From assembly GCF_002019595.1 (NCBI RefSeq), contig NZ_KV917369.1, forward strand, positions 1,698,417 to 1,762,416: a stretch of 64,000 nt of DNA, given 5' to 3'. Below are positions 54,287 to 64,000 of this stretch, piece after piece. This DNA is from Priestia abyssalis (GTDB lineage: Bacteria > Bacillota > Bacilli > Bacillales > Bacillaceae_H). Numbering within the stretch: position 1 is the stretch's first letter; every line of letters starts with the position of its first letter. The notes under the pieces are model-generated. The model did no database searches. It saw only the letters and a list, made by a program, of their open reading frames with translations, and was not told the DNA's origin. Position numbers and translations under genes: made by a program.

Positions 54287-54338
54287 AGAGGACCCGTCAA
54301 TGAATTCTTTTTTAAAGGAGTTTCAAGACGGGTCCTCT
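54287..54338 (+). repeat. GGACCCGTC hairpin repeat, copy 1
   Basis: AGAGGACCCGTC/GACGGGTCCTCT enclosing AATGAATTCTTTTTTAAAGG. It works as terminator of the ABC operon. A second copy with the same loop sequence is at 56790. The stretch 54339-54550 holds nothing recognised. Confidence 0.8.
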
Positions 54339-54550
54339 ATTTCGTCTTATACATAAGGCTTCCTGTTATATGCTAAATAGGCTGGAAGTCATTTTCTTTA
54401 AATAAATAAGATTCAATGTGTATAATAAAGACAGAATGCAAAATTGGTTGTTGAAAAGATACTGCAGTCCCGAAACAGGGGAGACATAAAGCTGGTCCAT
54501 TGAATAGCAGAGATGAAGTGGTCATTCAACAACATTAGGAGAGACCATCG

Positions 54551-55297
54551 ATGATTACAATAAAAAGTGAAAGAGAAATCCAGTTAATGCATGAAGCAGG
54601 GAAGCTATTGGCTTCCTGCCATAAAGAAATTGCCAAAATCATTAAACCCGGTATCACGACATTGGAAATCGATCAATTTGTGGAAAATTATTTGGAGAGA
54701 CACGGTGCTACACCAGAGCAGAAGGGTTATCACGGTTTTCCATATGCGACGTGTGCTTCTGTCAATGATGAAATATGCCATGGCTTTCCAAGTGACAAAC
54801 CGCTTAAAGAAGGTGACATTGTCACGATTGACATGGTCGTAAACCTAAAAGGAGGGCTTGCCGACTCCGCCTGGACACATACGGTGGGCCATATTTCGGC
54901 AGAAGCCCAAAAATTATTAACGGTGACGGAAAATGCTCTTTATAAAGGGATTGAACAAGCAGTGGCCGGAAATAGACTCGGTGATATCGGCCATGCGATC
55001 CAAAGTTATGCAGAAGCGGAAAAGTTCTCGGTTGTGAGGGAATTTACGGGACATGGCATCGGCAAAACAATGCACGAAGATCCCACTGTTCTGCATTATG
55101 GCAAACCTGGTAAAGGAATGCGCTTAAAAGAAGGGATGGTTATTACCATCGAACCAATGCTGAATGTTGGAACATGGAAAAGTAAAATGGATGCCAATGG
55201 ATGGACAGCAAGAACCGCTGACGGAAAGCTGTCCGCTCAGTATGAACATACAATCGCGATTACGAAGGAAGGTCCATTAGTATTGACGCAGCAATAA
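54551..55297 (+). CDS. map: Type I methionine aminopeptidase
   Basis: 248 residues. Dinuclear metal ligands are seen in order: Asp in TIDMVVNL, Asp in LADSAW, His in FTGHGIG, Glu in TIEPML and Glu in QYEHTIAIT. The YHGFPYATCASVNDEICHGFP loop is the substrate pocket. It removes N-terminal Met from nascent proteins. It is the YflG-like second MAP of Bacilli rather than the ribosomal-operon copy, judged from its separate location. The ribosome binding site is TTAGGAGAG. Confidence 0.94.
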   Translation: MITIKSEREIQLMHEAGKLLASCHKEIAKIIKPGITTLEIDQFVENYLERHGATPEQKGYHGFPYATCASVNDEICHGFPSDKPLKEGDIVTIDMVVNLKGGLADSAWTHTVGHISAEAQKLLTVTENALYKGIEQAVAGNRLGDIGHAIQSYAEAEKFSVVREFTGHGIGKTMHEDPTVLHYGKPGKGMRLKEGMVITIEPMLNVGTWKSKMDANGWTARTADGKLSAQYEHTIAITKEGPLVLTQQ

Positions 55298-55404
55298 TCT
55301 TTCAGTTCGTCACTTATCCAAAGGTTGTCGAATGAATCGCTGCAGTTGGGAAGGTGGCCCATCTGCCATAGATAACGGATTTTTTCTTTTAAATATTGAG
55401 GTCG

Positions 55405-55454
55405 ATTTTGGCCCCTTCATTCGAATTTTCTCTTTGGAATGAGGGGGCCAAAAT
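55405..55454. terminator. Bidirectional terminator after map
   Basis: ATTTTGGCCCC-TTCATTC/GAATGAGGGGGCCAAAAT with a 14-base loop. Confidence 0.9.
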
Positions 55455-55510
55455 TGTTTGAAATGAGAATGGGTCTTTTACGTATGCTGCTTGATTACTT
55501 GGCAAAACCA

Positions 55511-56371
55511 TTAATGAATATCGATACTTCCGCTGGATACAGTTAGATCAAGGTTGTGTTTTCCCGAGCCATGGGATCCGGCGATGATGTTTTGATCATC
55601 CATTTTTTTATTTTTCAGCGGGAAACTAGAATGAATGCGGCCGCTGCTCATCTTTCCATTTAAAGTAAAGTCAGCATCTGCAGGTAAATCAAGTATCACT
55701 TTACCTGAGCTTACTCCAATGTCAACCGCATCTTTCAGTTCGTCCAGTTGTGCATCTAACTTTCCAGATGATAATTCAGCTTTCAATGCTCCCGTATAGC
55801 GTCGCAATTTAATGTTCCCAGAGCTAATATCAAATGTTCCCGTTTCTGCCGTTAACGATTCTACATGGGTGTTTCCAGAGGAGCCTTCATGTTTAAAATG
55901 CTTCACTAATAAATTGTTCAGCGTGAGATTTCCGGAGCTCATATCTACTGTAAGTTCATTTAAAGTCATCGGCTGACTTTTGGAATGACCAGAGAATGTC
56001 AAGTTTCCGGAACCAAGCTCAATCTCCATATCCCGGCTGTAGTCTTCAGGAATATAAACATTCAGTTCAGTCTTTTTTCCGAATGAGAACCAGTCGAACC
56101 ATTTGTGTTTGACAGATACTTCTATTTTGTTTTTATCTTGCTCGACCTTCACCTTTCCTTTTCCCTTTAACTCAGCGGTTACATGTTCTCTCTTTTCTGG
56201 AATGATGGTTGTGTCCATGCCCGAGACATCAATTTCGATCATGTTGATTTCTTTGGACACAGGGGCGTGTGTGTGTTGTTTACCGAACGGCAGCCAAGAG
56301 GGTGCATTTGAGTTGAAAATAACAATGCCTATCCCACTAATAATCAATAAAATAATGAGAAAATTCTTCAA
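55511..56371 (-). CDS. DUF4097-family beta-strand repeat protein (YvlB-like)
   Basis: 286 residues. An N-terminal membrane anchor (KNFLIILLIISGIGIVIF) is followed by repeated SSGN/SSGK beta strands (VDMSSGNLTLNNLLVK, FDISSGNIKLRRYTG, AELSSGKLDAQL, VSSGKVILDL, KMSSGRIHS), the DUF4097 beta-helix-like pattern. It is located on the outer side of the membrane. The family occurs with PspC/LiaH-type envelope stress systems, but no such gene lies next to it here. The start ATG 56371 follows GAAGGTATTCC. Confidence 0.9.
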   Translation of the reverse strand: MKNFLIILLIISGIGIVIFNSNAPSWLPFGKQHTHAPVSKEINMIEIDVSGMDTTIIPEKREHVTAELKGKGKVKVEQDKNKIEVSVKHKWFDWFSFGKKTELNVYIPEDYSRDMEIELGSGNLTFSGHSKSQPMTLNELTVDMSSGNLTLNNLLVKHFKHEGSSGNTHVESLTAETGTFDISSGNIKLRRYTGALKAELSSGKLDAQLDELKDAVDIGVSSGKVILDLPADADFTLNGKMSSGRIHSSFPLKNKKMDDQNIIAGSHGSGKHNLDLTVSSGSIDIH

Positions 56372-56841
56372 CGGAATACCTTCTTTCTTTCAATTTGATG
56401 ATGACATCTTTCTTTGGTTTTACTCTTTTTCGCCAGCAGGCATTATTCATTCAATTCCTTTTTTCAGCTTTTTTCTTACAAAAATCATCATAAATAAAAT
56501 TCTTTCTTTCTGCCATGAACTTCAGGATTAATTGAATCTAAGACCTGAGGCGTAATCAGTTTCGGTTATGTTCAATATAGGCGCTTATAAGAATGAAAGA
56601 GAAAAGGGGACATGGGAGTACATTTGAATGGAGTTGAGAAGGGTTGAACGGGAAGATGAAGTAAGACTTTAGAAGTTAAGATATTACTCAGAGGAATGAA
56701 AGCCGGCGTACAAATGGGTCCTGGCTTATCGCACCAAGACCTTAAAGTGACTGTCCCGTATATTCTAAAAAGATTAATATTTACTGAAAGGACCCGTCAA
56801 TGAATCCTTTTTTAAAGGGGTTTCATGACGGGACCTCTTTT
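56372..56841. repeat. Intergenic stretch with second GGACCCGTC hairpin (56790-56836)
   Basis: GGACCCGTCAATGAATCC, TTTTTTAAAGG and TTTCATGACGGGACC repeat the hairpin of 54287 with four or five changes. The copy sits at the 3' end of the secreted-protein gene. The remaining bases show no gene. Confidence 0.7.
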
Positions 56842-57447
56842 TCAAAGCTCATTAATTGCACCGACTGTCATATTTCCTTCCATATCTTCCCGGACTAAAA
56901 GAGTAACTTTCGTACCAGGTGAAAACTGCGAGTCATAATCCTGGTCTTGCAGATATTCCTGCAGCGGAAGGATTTTTGGCTGATTGTTTATGTAAACTTT
57001 GACCTCTTGGCCATTTACCATAGATTGATAGTCAGCTTCTATTACTTTCTCCACTTCGTCGGTTTCGGGTTCATATAAAGCTTCCATGTTCTTAATGATA
57101 AATTGATGATCCTTTGTTTCACTGAATTGTATGAGCAAACCGGACCCGAGTTTGAAGTTATTAATCTCTTCCTGGCATGTTAATTCACCGTTGCAGCGAT
57201 AAATGCTAACATCCCCTTCTACGTTGAATTCGATGGAATCGTTGTCAACATGTTTCGTTACTATTCCGACAACATCTTTAGTAGACTCTTGAGTTGCAAG
57301 AACGTTATCGTTTGCTTCTTGTGCCTCTGCTTGATGAAAGGATAAAAACCCCCCTGTAATGATTGTCCCTAAGGCAAGGGCGGCTATCCCCTTAATCAGC
57401 TTTCCTTGTGGGGGGAAATCGTTTTTTTGTTTGTTTTGTGTTGACAT
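56842..57447 (-). CDS. Secreted or membrane-anchored protein of unknown function
   Basis: 201 residues. After a basic cytoplasmic start the segment LIKGIAALALGTIITGGFLSFHQAEAQ is a signal peptide or anchor (cleavage possible after AEA). The mature part has short beta-rich repeats (VVGIVTKHVDNDSIEFNVEGDVSIYRCNGELTCQ; LIQFSETKDHQFIIKNMEALYE), with two Cys nine residues apart... likely one disulfide. ATG 57447 follows GGAGAGG. No family recognised. Confidence 0.75.
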   Translation of the reverse strand: MSTQNKQKNDFPPQGKLIKGIAALALGTIITGGFLSFHQAEAQEANDNVLATQESTKDVVGIVTKHVDNDSIEFNVEGDVSIYRCNGELTCQEEINNFKLGSGLLIQFSETKDHQFIIKNMEALYEPETDEVEKVIEADYQSMVNGQEVKVYINNQPKILPLQEYLQDQDYDSQFSPGTKVTLLVREDMEGNMTVGAINEL

Positions 57448-57489
57448 AACAATCCTCTCCTTCATTCATACTAATCATATTTCGATGAT

Positions 57490-57726
57490 TTGATGATCAT
57501 AAAACAAAAAGATTTGGATGGTCATTCACTTCGCTTTCTCTTGATCGAAGAAAATAATCTTCATGGCCGGTTAATTATATTATACGCTTTTTCTTTTCTA
57601 TTACCTGTTTTTATAGAGAGTAAACCTGAAAAATATGGAATAATAGGTAAGTTTTTTAGTGTTTCTCTTTTTCTGCTAGCGTTTTATTATAAGAGTAAGA
57701 GATTAATTGGCCGTTCTGTCGCCTGA
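57490..57726 (+). CDS. Possible small membrane protein
   Basis: A 78-codon frame with two hydrophobic stretches (RLIILYAFSFLLPVFI, FFSVSLFLLAFYY). It has no clear ribosome binding site and lies just before the riboswitch. It may be chance. Confidence 0.25.
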   Translation: MMIIKQKDLDGHSLRFLLIEENNLHGRLIILYAFSFLLPVFIESKPEKYGIIGKFFSVSLFLLAFYYKSKRLIGRSVA

Positions 57727-57727
57727 A

Positions 57728-57830
57728 TCTCGATAAAAGCAAAGCGGATGAAAATCCGTGACGCAAAGCTACAGGGACTAAGGTGTTCTATGAACATTAT
57801 GTCTGCCAGCTGCCGAAAGATGAAGGGTAC
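57728..57830 (+). ncRNA. c-di-GMP-I (GEMM-I) riboswitch aptamer
   Basis: The core is visible: GCGGATGAAAATCCGTGACGC-type P2 (GGATGAAAATCC with its GAAA-like loop), the invariant GACGCAAAGC, then GGGACTAAGG and GCCAGCTGCCGA closing P3. These match the GEMM-I consensus (GACGCAAAGC..., CAGCUGCCGA). It is followed by a terminator at 57934, so c-di-GMP would control read-through. The next complete genes are IS200 tnpA and then the SpoIID/SLH surface protein. Confidence 0.85.
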
Positions 57831-57933
57831 AGCAAAATCTACCATAAAAGGCTCGGAAACAACAAGGGACGAAGAGGATCACTCTGAGACTCTAAAGCTT
57901 GTTTTCTATTCCTCTGTAGACTCTGTAAATATG

Positions 57934-58004
57934 TAACCCCGCTTTTCGGTAAAGCGGGGTTATTTTTTTATCGAAAAGAAAACCCTAGGCTAGGCCTAGG
58001 GTTC
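57934..58004 (+). terminator. Terminator(s) downstream of the riboswitch
   Basis: TAACCCCGCTTT/AAAGCGGGGTTA with T7 (57934-57969) is the probable expression platform. A second stem AACCCTAGGC/GCCTAGGGTT follows at 57981-58003. Confidence 0.85.
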
Positions 58005-58014
58005 TAAAAAGCTT

Positions 58015-58725
58015 ACAGCATGGTATTAAAAAAACTCCCCTGTGGTGCTAAAATATTTTTGGTTCGCCAACCAAAATATCAGCATACGGAGGAGTTTTTA
58101 TGTCTAAAAAAGACACTAATAGTTTAGCACATACAACTTGGAATTGTAAGTATCATATCGTATTTGCACCGAAGTATAGAAGACAAGTGATTTATGGGAA
58201 AATTAAAAAAGACATTGGAGAAATACTACGTACCTTGTGCGAAAGAAAAGGTGTGGAGATTATCGAAGCAACAGCGTGTAAAGACCACGTACATATGTTG
58301 GTAAGTATTCCGCCTAAGATCAGTGTCTCTTCATTTGTAGGATATTTAAAAGGAAAAAGCAGTTTAATGATCTTTGATCGTCACGCAAATTTAAAATATA
58401 GATACGGAAACCGAAAATTTTGGTGTACAGGATATTATGTGGATACCGTTGGGAGAAATAAGAAGGTGATAGAAGAATATATACGCAATCAAATACAAGA
58501 TGATATAGTCGCAGAACAATTAAGTATGATGGAATACATCGATCCATTTACAGGTGAAGAGGTAAAGAAAAAGAAACGAAAGTAAGGAGGAGGCCTTTGA
58601 GGTCTGGCCAGTAGAAGTAGTACAACTGGCGAACCATTCAGTAGCCCTTTAGGGTTTGGTCAGTAACAAAGGCTTCCAGCCGTAGAGCAAACCACCCGTT
58701 ATCACGGGTGGTTTTGACTTGCTTT
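58015..58725 (+). mobile_element. IS200-like element
   Basis: A long imperfect hairpin (58028-58098, AAACTCC...GGAGTTTTT) covers the tnpA ribosome binding site, as in IS200 where it represses translation. The gene is followed by hairpins including AACCACCCG/CGGGTGGTT (58690-58713). No tnpB is present. Element ends are approximate. Confidence 0.75.
58100..58585 (+). CDS. tnpA: IS200/IS605-family transposase TnpA (Y1 HUH)
   Basis: 161 residues: CKYHIVFAPKYRRQVIYG, the HUH motif CKDHVHMLVSIPP and the catalytic Tyr in GYYVDTVGRNKKVIEEYI. It moves single-stranded DNA. The start follows CGGAGGAG. It is intact. Confidence 0.95.
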   Translation: MSKKDTNSLAHTTWNCKYHIVFAPKYRRQVIYGKIKKDIGEILRTLCERKGVEIIEATACKDHVHMLVSIPPKISVSSFVGYLKGKSSLMIFDRHANLKYRYGNRKFWCTGYYVDTVGRNKKVIEEYIRNQIQDDIVAEQLSMMEYIDPFTGEEVKKKKRK

Positions 58726-58736
58726 GCTAAAAAGCA

Positions 58737-58844
58737 GTGCTCATTTTAGGCATTCTTGGCTCAGAGGCAATGTTTGTAGCTGATGATTGGGAAGAACTTC
58801 ATAGAAAAATGTCATTTGCGGGCAGAAAGATGGGAAAGAGATGA
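58737..58844 (+). pseudogene. 3' remnant of a gene coupled to the SLH protein gene
   Basis: The frame LILGILGSEAMFVADDWEEL, then HRKMSFAGRKMGKR ends with TGA overlapping the ATG of the SpoIID/SLH gene (ATGA). It looks like the tail of an upstream gene whose 5' part was displaced by the IS200 element. Family not recognised. Confidence 0.45.
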
Positions 58845-60664
58845 AGAGATTTATTGTGTATTTAATGGTGATCGCTCTTATTTTTACTAGTGTTCCAGGT
58901 TTGAAAACAGAAGCGGGCTATGAGCCGGTCATGCAAGTAAAATTAGTGAATTATTTGGGCAACAAAACCGAAATATCGCTTAAACCTTCCGGGAATTATG
59001 CGGTGAGCGATGGGAATATTTCTTTGAAATCCGATGTGTTGTATACGTTGAAATCAGAAAACGGAAAAATCGTTTTATACGAAGACAAGCGACGTTTAAA
59101 AGAATTTGAGAGTTTTGAAGTGAAGCCAGCCTCCGCAGAGAATACGTTAGCGATCAATAATCGTCCGTATTTGGGAAGCTTTCATTTTGTTATGGAAAAC
59201 AAAATCTACATAAGACCGATTAATGTTATCTCAATGGAAAACTACGTAAAAGGGGTCGTTCCAAATGAAATGCCTGCTACGTGGAATGGCGAAGCATTGA
59301 AAGTACAAGCGGTAGCAGCGAGAACATATGCCATGAGCTATATTCATAAAGTAATTGATGATACCATCAATTATCAAGTGTATGGCGGAAAGAATTGGCA
59401 CCCGAACAGTACGAAAGCTGTCGATGAGACGGCCGGGGAAGTGCTGAAATATAAAGGTAAACTGATTAGTGCCGTCTTCTCTGCAAGTAACGGTGGGAAG
59501 ACAGAGTCTAATGCGAATGCATGGGGAAATACCTTTGTCCCATATTTCAGAATAAAAGAGGACCCGTTCGACCCAAAAATGACATGGAGCGCCTCATTCA
59601 ACAAAAAGCAAATCGACTTAGAGGGCAAAGATTTAGTCAAATCAGACACCTGGTGGTCTTCGGCTAAGGAGTTAGACACTGTCATTGCTTCCAACATCAA
59701 AAAGTGGCTCCAACAAAACGGCTTTGCAAATAAAGAGATAAAAATCGTGAACATTCCTCAACTATCTTTACATGCACCAACATCGGGCGGACGTGTCAGT
59801 AAAGGCAGCATCACGGTGGAATTCCTTGTGAAAGATTTAAGAGATTCAGAGGGAAAGTTGGCTGTGCAAACGTTGCAATTCACCAATACGAGCGCATCTA
59901 AAATAAGAGCTATTATAGGGAATCGAGTCATCTTAAGCTATCTTGTGGATCGTGTAAGTAATACTGGCAGTACGATTCGATTACAAGGATGCGGTGATGG
60001 GCACGGTGTAGGGATGAGTCAATACGGTGCTAAAAAAGCAGCGGAATTGGGAAAAAAATATAAAGATATTTTAGCTTTTTATTATGAAGGAACCTCTTTG
60101 GTTAAAGAGTATGAAAATTACGTTAATTTCAAGGATGTAACGGATACACATTGGGCAGAAACCTATATTAATAATTTATATCAGAATAATATTGTTTCCG
60201 GGTATTCAGATCGTACATTTAGACCGAATCATACGTTGACAAGAGCTCAATTCACTAAAATCCTCATCAATGCAATGGGGTATGAGCTCGTCTTCAATCA
60301 CCAATCCTTTCCAGATGTGCCGAAAGCGGATTGGGCGAATCCATACATAGAAGCAGCTGTCCAAAACGGCCTGTTACTGAAAGAGGAAGTGGGTACACAC
60401 TTCCATTCAAACGTGCCGATTACCCGTGAAGAGATGGCTGTCATGATCGGAAGGGCTTTGGAATTATCTTCTGTGAGCCGTCCAGAGAAATTTACAGACT
60501 ATTATCAAATGAAACGGCCAGGTTTGGTGGAGGCTGTTTCTGATGCTGGAATTTTAGACGGCTATCCAGACCGAACATTCAAACCGGAAAATTCTCTTAC
60601 GAGGGCACAAGCTGCTAAAGTTATCTATCTTGCTATAGAAAAAAAACAATCAATAGTTGAGTGA
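58841..60664 (+). CDS. SpoIID/LytB-domain surface protein with SLH anchors
   Basis: 607 residues. A signal peptide (KRFIVYLMVIALIFTSVPGLKTEAG) leads into a SpoIID/LytB domain (about 125-410): NYVKGVVPNEMPATWNGEALKVQAVAARTYAM, SASNGGKTES and GCGDGHGVGMSQYGAKKAAELGKKY. SpoIID proteins are lytic transglycosylases acting on peptidoglycan. Three SLH repeats follow (VTDTHWAETYINNLYQNNIVSGYSDRTFRPNHTLTRAQF; VPKADWANPYIEAAVQNGLL; VEAVSDAGILDGYPDRTFKPENSLTRAQA) and bind cell-wall polymer. It is a cell-wall hydrolase, here SLH-anchored, and may be under c-di-GMP control (inference). The start overlaps the preceding remnant; GGGAAAGAG is its ribosome binding site. Confidence 0.93.
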   Translation: MKRFIVYLMVIALIFTSVPGLKTEAGYEPVMQVKLVNYLGNKTEISLKPSGNYAVSDGNISLKSDVLYTLKSENGKIVLYEDKRRLKEFESFEVKPASAENTLAINNRPYLGSFHFVMENKIYIRPINVISMENYVKGVVPNEMPATWNGEALKVQAVAARTYAMSYIHKVIDDTINYQVYGGKNWHPNSTKAVDETAGEVLKYKGKLISAVFSASNGGKTESNANAWGNTFVPYFRIKEDPFDPKMTWSASFNKKQIDLEGKDLVKSDTWWSSAKELDTVIASNIKKWLQQNGFANKEIKIVNIPQLSLHAPTSGGRVSKGSITVEFLVKDLRDSEGKLAVQTLQFTNTSASKIRAIIGNRVILSYLVDRVSNTGSTIRLQGCGDGHGVGMSQYGAKKAAELGKKYKDILAFYYEGTSLVKEYENYVNFKDVTDTHWAETYINNLYQNNIVSGYSDRTFRPNHTLTRAQFTKILINAMGYELVFNHQSFPDVPKADWANPYIEAAVQNGLLLKEEVGTHFHSNVPITREEMAVMIGRALELSSVSRPEKFTDYYQMKRPGLVEAVSDAGILDGYPDRTFKPENSLTRAQAAKVIYLAIEKKQSIVE

Positions 60665-60756
60665 ATTTCAAAAAAGAGTGAAAAAATTCCCTTTACAACG
60701 GTAAATATGTGGTTTATATTAAATTTGTAATTTCAAAAACTCAATATATCTTGAAC

Positions 60757-60851
60757 TAGGGGTGTCCAATGAGTTGGGCTGAGAGAGAAGCATGCTGAAG
60801 TTTCTTAACCCTCAGGACCTGATCTGGTTCATACCAGCGTGGGGAAGTTAG
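60757..60851 (+). ncRNA. TPP riboswitch (THI box)
   Basis: GGGGTGTCCAATGAGTTGGGCTGAGAGAG and the second half ACCCTCAGGACCTGATCTGGTTCATACCAGCGTGGGGA contain the CTGAGA and ACCTGATCTGG...ACCAGCG blocks of the THI element. It lies before thiC with a terminator between. Confidence 0.97.
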
Positions 60852-60900
60852 AATCTGCTATTATAGTGACGTCACGTCATTGTATATTTATGCTAACATC

Positions 60901-60932
60901 AGCCAGGTCTTAAAATAAGACCTGGCTTTTTT
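60901..60932 (+). terminator. Expression-platform terminator of the TPP riboswitch
   Basis: AGCCAGGTCTT-AAAAT-AAGACCTGGCTTTTTT. With TPP bound, transcription would stop here before thiC. Confidence 0.9.
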
Positions 60933-60942
60933 CATGCTGTAA

Positions 60943-62778
<1,836 letters not shown>

Positions 62779-62800
62779 TCTCTATCATAATAGATCGATT

Positions 62801-62845
62801 TAGAACATTAGACATGACCAAAGAACGGCCATGTCTAATGTTCTA
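62801..62845. terminator. Bidirectional terminator after thiC
   Basis: TAGAACATTAGACATG/CATGTCTAATGTTCTA perfect 16-bp stem. Confidence 0.9.
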
Positions 62846-62883
62846 GAATATATAAATCCACTGGTAGAGGAGGAGATGGTTGG

Positions 62884-63054
62884 ATGAATCAGGCAATTCA
62901 ACTAAAAGCAGAAATACAAAAGTTGGAAGCCAAGCTGGAACAGTTAAATGAAGAACTCATCATTTTCCAACTGAATTGTGATCATGAATTCGAACAAAAC
63001 CATTACACCCGTCAATGCACAAAATGCCAGTTCATAGAGAGTTTGAACTGGTAG
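62884..63054 (+). CDS. 56-residue coiled-coil protein with Cys motifs
   Basis: MNQAIQLKAEIQKLEAKLEQ, then LNEELIIFQLNCDHEFEQNHYTRQCTKCQFIESLNW. A coiled-coil helix precedes a C-D-H ... C-T-K-C arrangement that could bind zinc. The ribosome binding site GGAGGAG is strong. No family recognised. Confidence 0.7.
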   Translation: MNQAIQLKAEIQKLEAKLEQLNEELIIFQLNCDHEFEQNHYTRQCTKCQFIESLNW

Positions 63055-63136
63055 GAAAAGTTCTAGATTTCATTACAGTATTTGGCATGTTTATTTTTCT
63101 CCTCTTGAATTGGCTAGAAGGTTATTTGTCTTTATA

Positions 63137-63236
63137 TAAGCAGCGGGCAAGAGCCCGTAAGGGAACTTGCCCGCTGCTTATGCATAAATCATGTAACGAC
63201 ATGGATAAAAATATCTATGTCGTTACATGATTTATG
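63137..63236. terminator. Two tandem long perfect hairpins
   Basis: TAAGCAGCGGGCAAG/CTTGCCCGCTGCTTA (63137-63180, 15 bp) and CATAAATCATGTAACGACAT/ATGTCGTTACATGATTTATG (63183-63236, 20 bp, 14-base loop). They lie between the small Cys-rich gene and the HAD gene. Probably terminator plus a further element. No long T-run follows the second. Confidence 0.7.
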
Positions 63237-63336
63237 TGAATTTATATTTACTTATCGGACAATTCCTTGTAATCTGTTGTTTGAATAATAAAATTTTTAC
63301 GAAAACAACTAGAGATGAAATGAGGGGAATTCGGCA

Positions 63337-64000
63337 ATGATTAAAGCAATCTTTTTTGACCTTGATGACACGCTGCTTTGGGACCAGAGAAGCGTAAAGG
63401 AAGCCTTCGCGGCAACGTGCCGGGCGGCAGCTGAAAAATATGATATTGATGTGGAGGAGCTTGAAGAAGCGGTTCGCAAAGAAGCGAGAGAACTTTACTC
63501 TTCTTATGAAACATATGAGTTCACCCAGATGATTGGCATTAACCCATTTGAAGGGCTATGGGGCAATTTTTTGGATGATGATGAGAATTTCCGAAAAATG
63601 AAAGACATTGTACCTGCCTATCGAAAGGAAGCATGGACAAGAGGTTTAAAAGCATTGGGAATTGATGATCCAGAGTTTGGCGCTGAGTTAGCGGAACGTT
63701 TTCCTCAGGAACGACGCAACAGCCCATTCGTCTATGACGAAACGTTCAACGTGCTCGATGAATTAAAGGGGAAATATCAGCTCTTGCTTTTAACAAACGG
63801 GTCTCCTGATTTGCAAAATACGAAGCTCGACATCACGCCTGAGCTTGTGCCGTATTTTGACCATATTGTTATTTCCGGTGCATTTGGCAGAGGAAAGCCG
63901 GATCCTTCCATTTTCGAGCATGCCTTAACATTAATGTCACTTAATAAAGATGAGGTGCTGATGGTCGGCGATAACTTAATGACAGATATCCTTGGTGCGT
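63337..64000 (+). CDS. HAD-family hydrolase (YsaA/YjjG-like), 3' end outside window
   Basis: The first 221 codons are present. [15 protein letters not shown] is HAD motif I (Asp nucleophile and Asp+2), [10 protein letters not shown] is motif [12 protein letters not shown] is motif III (Lys) and [12 protein letters not shown] is motif IV. The helical cap between motifs I and II is typical of subfamily I phosphatases acting on nucleotides or sugar phosphates. The ribosome binding site is GAGGGG. The stop lies beyond the window. Confidence 0.92.
   Translation, partial: MIKAIFFDLDDTLLWDQRSVKEAFAATCRAAAEKYDIDVEELEEAVRKEARELYSSYETYEFTQMIGINPFEGLWGNFLDDDENFRKMKDIVPAYRKEAWTRGLKALGIDDPEFGAELAERFPQERRNSPFVYDETFNVLDELKGKYQLLLLTNGSPDLQNTKLDITPELVPYFDHIVISGAFGRGKPDPSIFEHALTLMSLNKDEVLMVGDNLMTDILGA

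Noticed and set aside
56103-56531. 142-codon plus-strand ORF
   Set aside because: Antisense to the DUF4097 gene start and its promoter; no ribosome binding site.
57748-57936. 62-codon ORF across the c-di-GMP riboswitch
   Set aside because: It runs through the conserved aptamer core, has no ribosome binding site and no protein-like composition.

Overview
This is about 64 kb of low-GC DNA from a spore-forming Bacillaceae relative (Bacillus, Priestia or Peribacillus-like). Evidence for this: strong AGGAGG-type ribosome binding sites with frequent TTG/GTG starts, two CspA/B-type cold shock genes beside a YdjO-type gene, an IDEAL-domain protein, HU, a YvlB-type DUF4097 protein, a GEMM-I-like c-di-GMP aptamer and a THI-box riboswitch before thiC. 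No rRNA or tRNA gene and no CRISPR array was seen. The first gene (cupin) and the last gene (HAD phosphatase) run off the window.

Layout. 1-6.2 kb: a small catabolic island (cupin, DUF6282-type amidohydrolase, MFS importer, beta-keto acid cleavage enzyme, a truncated methylmalonate-semialdehyde dehydrogenase, 3-hydroxyisobutyryl-CoA hydrolase). 6.2-11.4 kb: recombination debris, with an intact serine recombinase and its putative res site, an OsmC protein, an Rpn-family gene fused to an antisense resolvase relic, and an HemK-like methyltransferase. 11.4-15.4 kb: a four-gene minus-strand operon (DMT exporter, ATP-grasp ligase, BacA/prephenate dehydratase-like protein, unknown protein with an HDYYHH motif) that looks like a small peptide or amino-acid natural product cluster. 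15.7-18.1 kb: an intact IS21 element. 19.1-22.2 kb: EamA exporter, an 18-codon peptide gene with an excellent ribosome binding site, and two paralogous proteins each fusing a PqqD-like N-terminal domain to a haem-oxygenase-like diiron oxidase fold. This is the best candidate here for an undescribed peptide-modification (RiPP-like) system.

22.3-32 kb: GntR/HutC regulator, secreted GH3 glucosidase with a HutC-type operator, GPH sugar transporter, IS6 and IS4 relics, and recurring non-coding repeats. 32-36.2 kb: alpha/beta hydrolase, a divergent HxlR/quinone-oxidoreductase pair, and IS3. 36.4-40 kb: HU and DoxX fragments, cold-shock genes, a ParB-like mini-protein, and a SET-domain protein coupled to a small ORF. 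40-43.3 kb: a decayed inositol-like locus (intact Gfo/Idh dehydrogenase and AraC regulator, with iolD and sugar-porter remnants). 44-46.6 kb: HU, and an IS630 with TA duplication inside a broken gene pair. 47.8-54.2 kb: a complete LacI-controlled oligosaccharide locus (regulator, glycogen-debranching-like glycosidase, ABC binding protein, two permeases) without its own ATPase. 54.5-64 kb: more chromosomal-looking genes (methionine aminopeptidase, DUF4097 protein, secreted protein, SpoIID/SLH surface protein, thiC, HAD phosphatase), with a c-di-GMP riboswitch separated from the SLH gene by an IS200 element.

Overall, a Bacillus backbone is interrupted between about 6 and 46 kb by IS elements, relics and short repeats. 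Two putative biosynthetic operons sit on either side of one IS21 copy. All family assignments are by eye from motifs; no database search was run.
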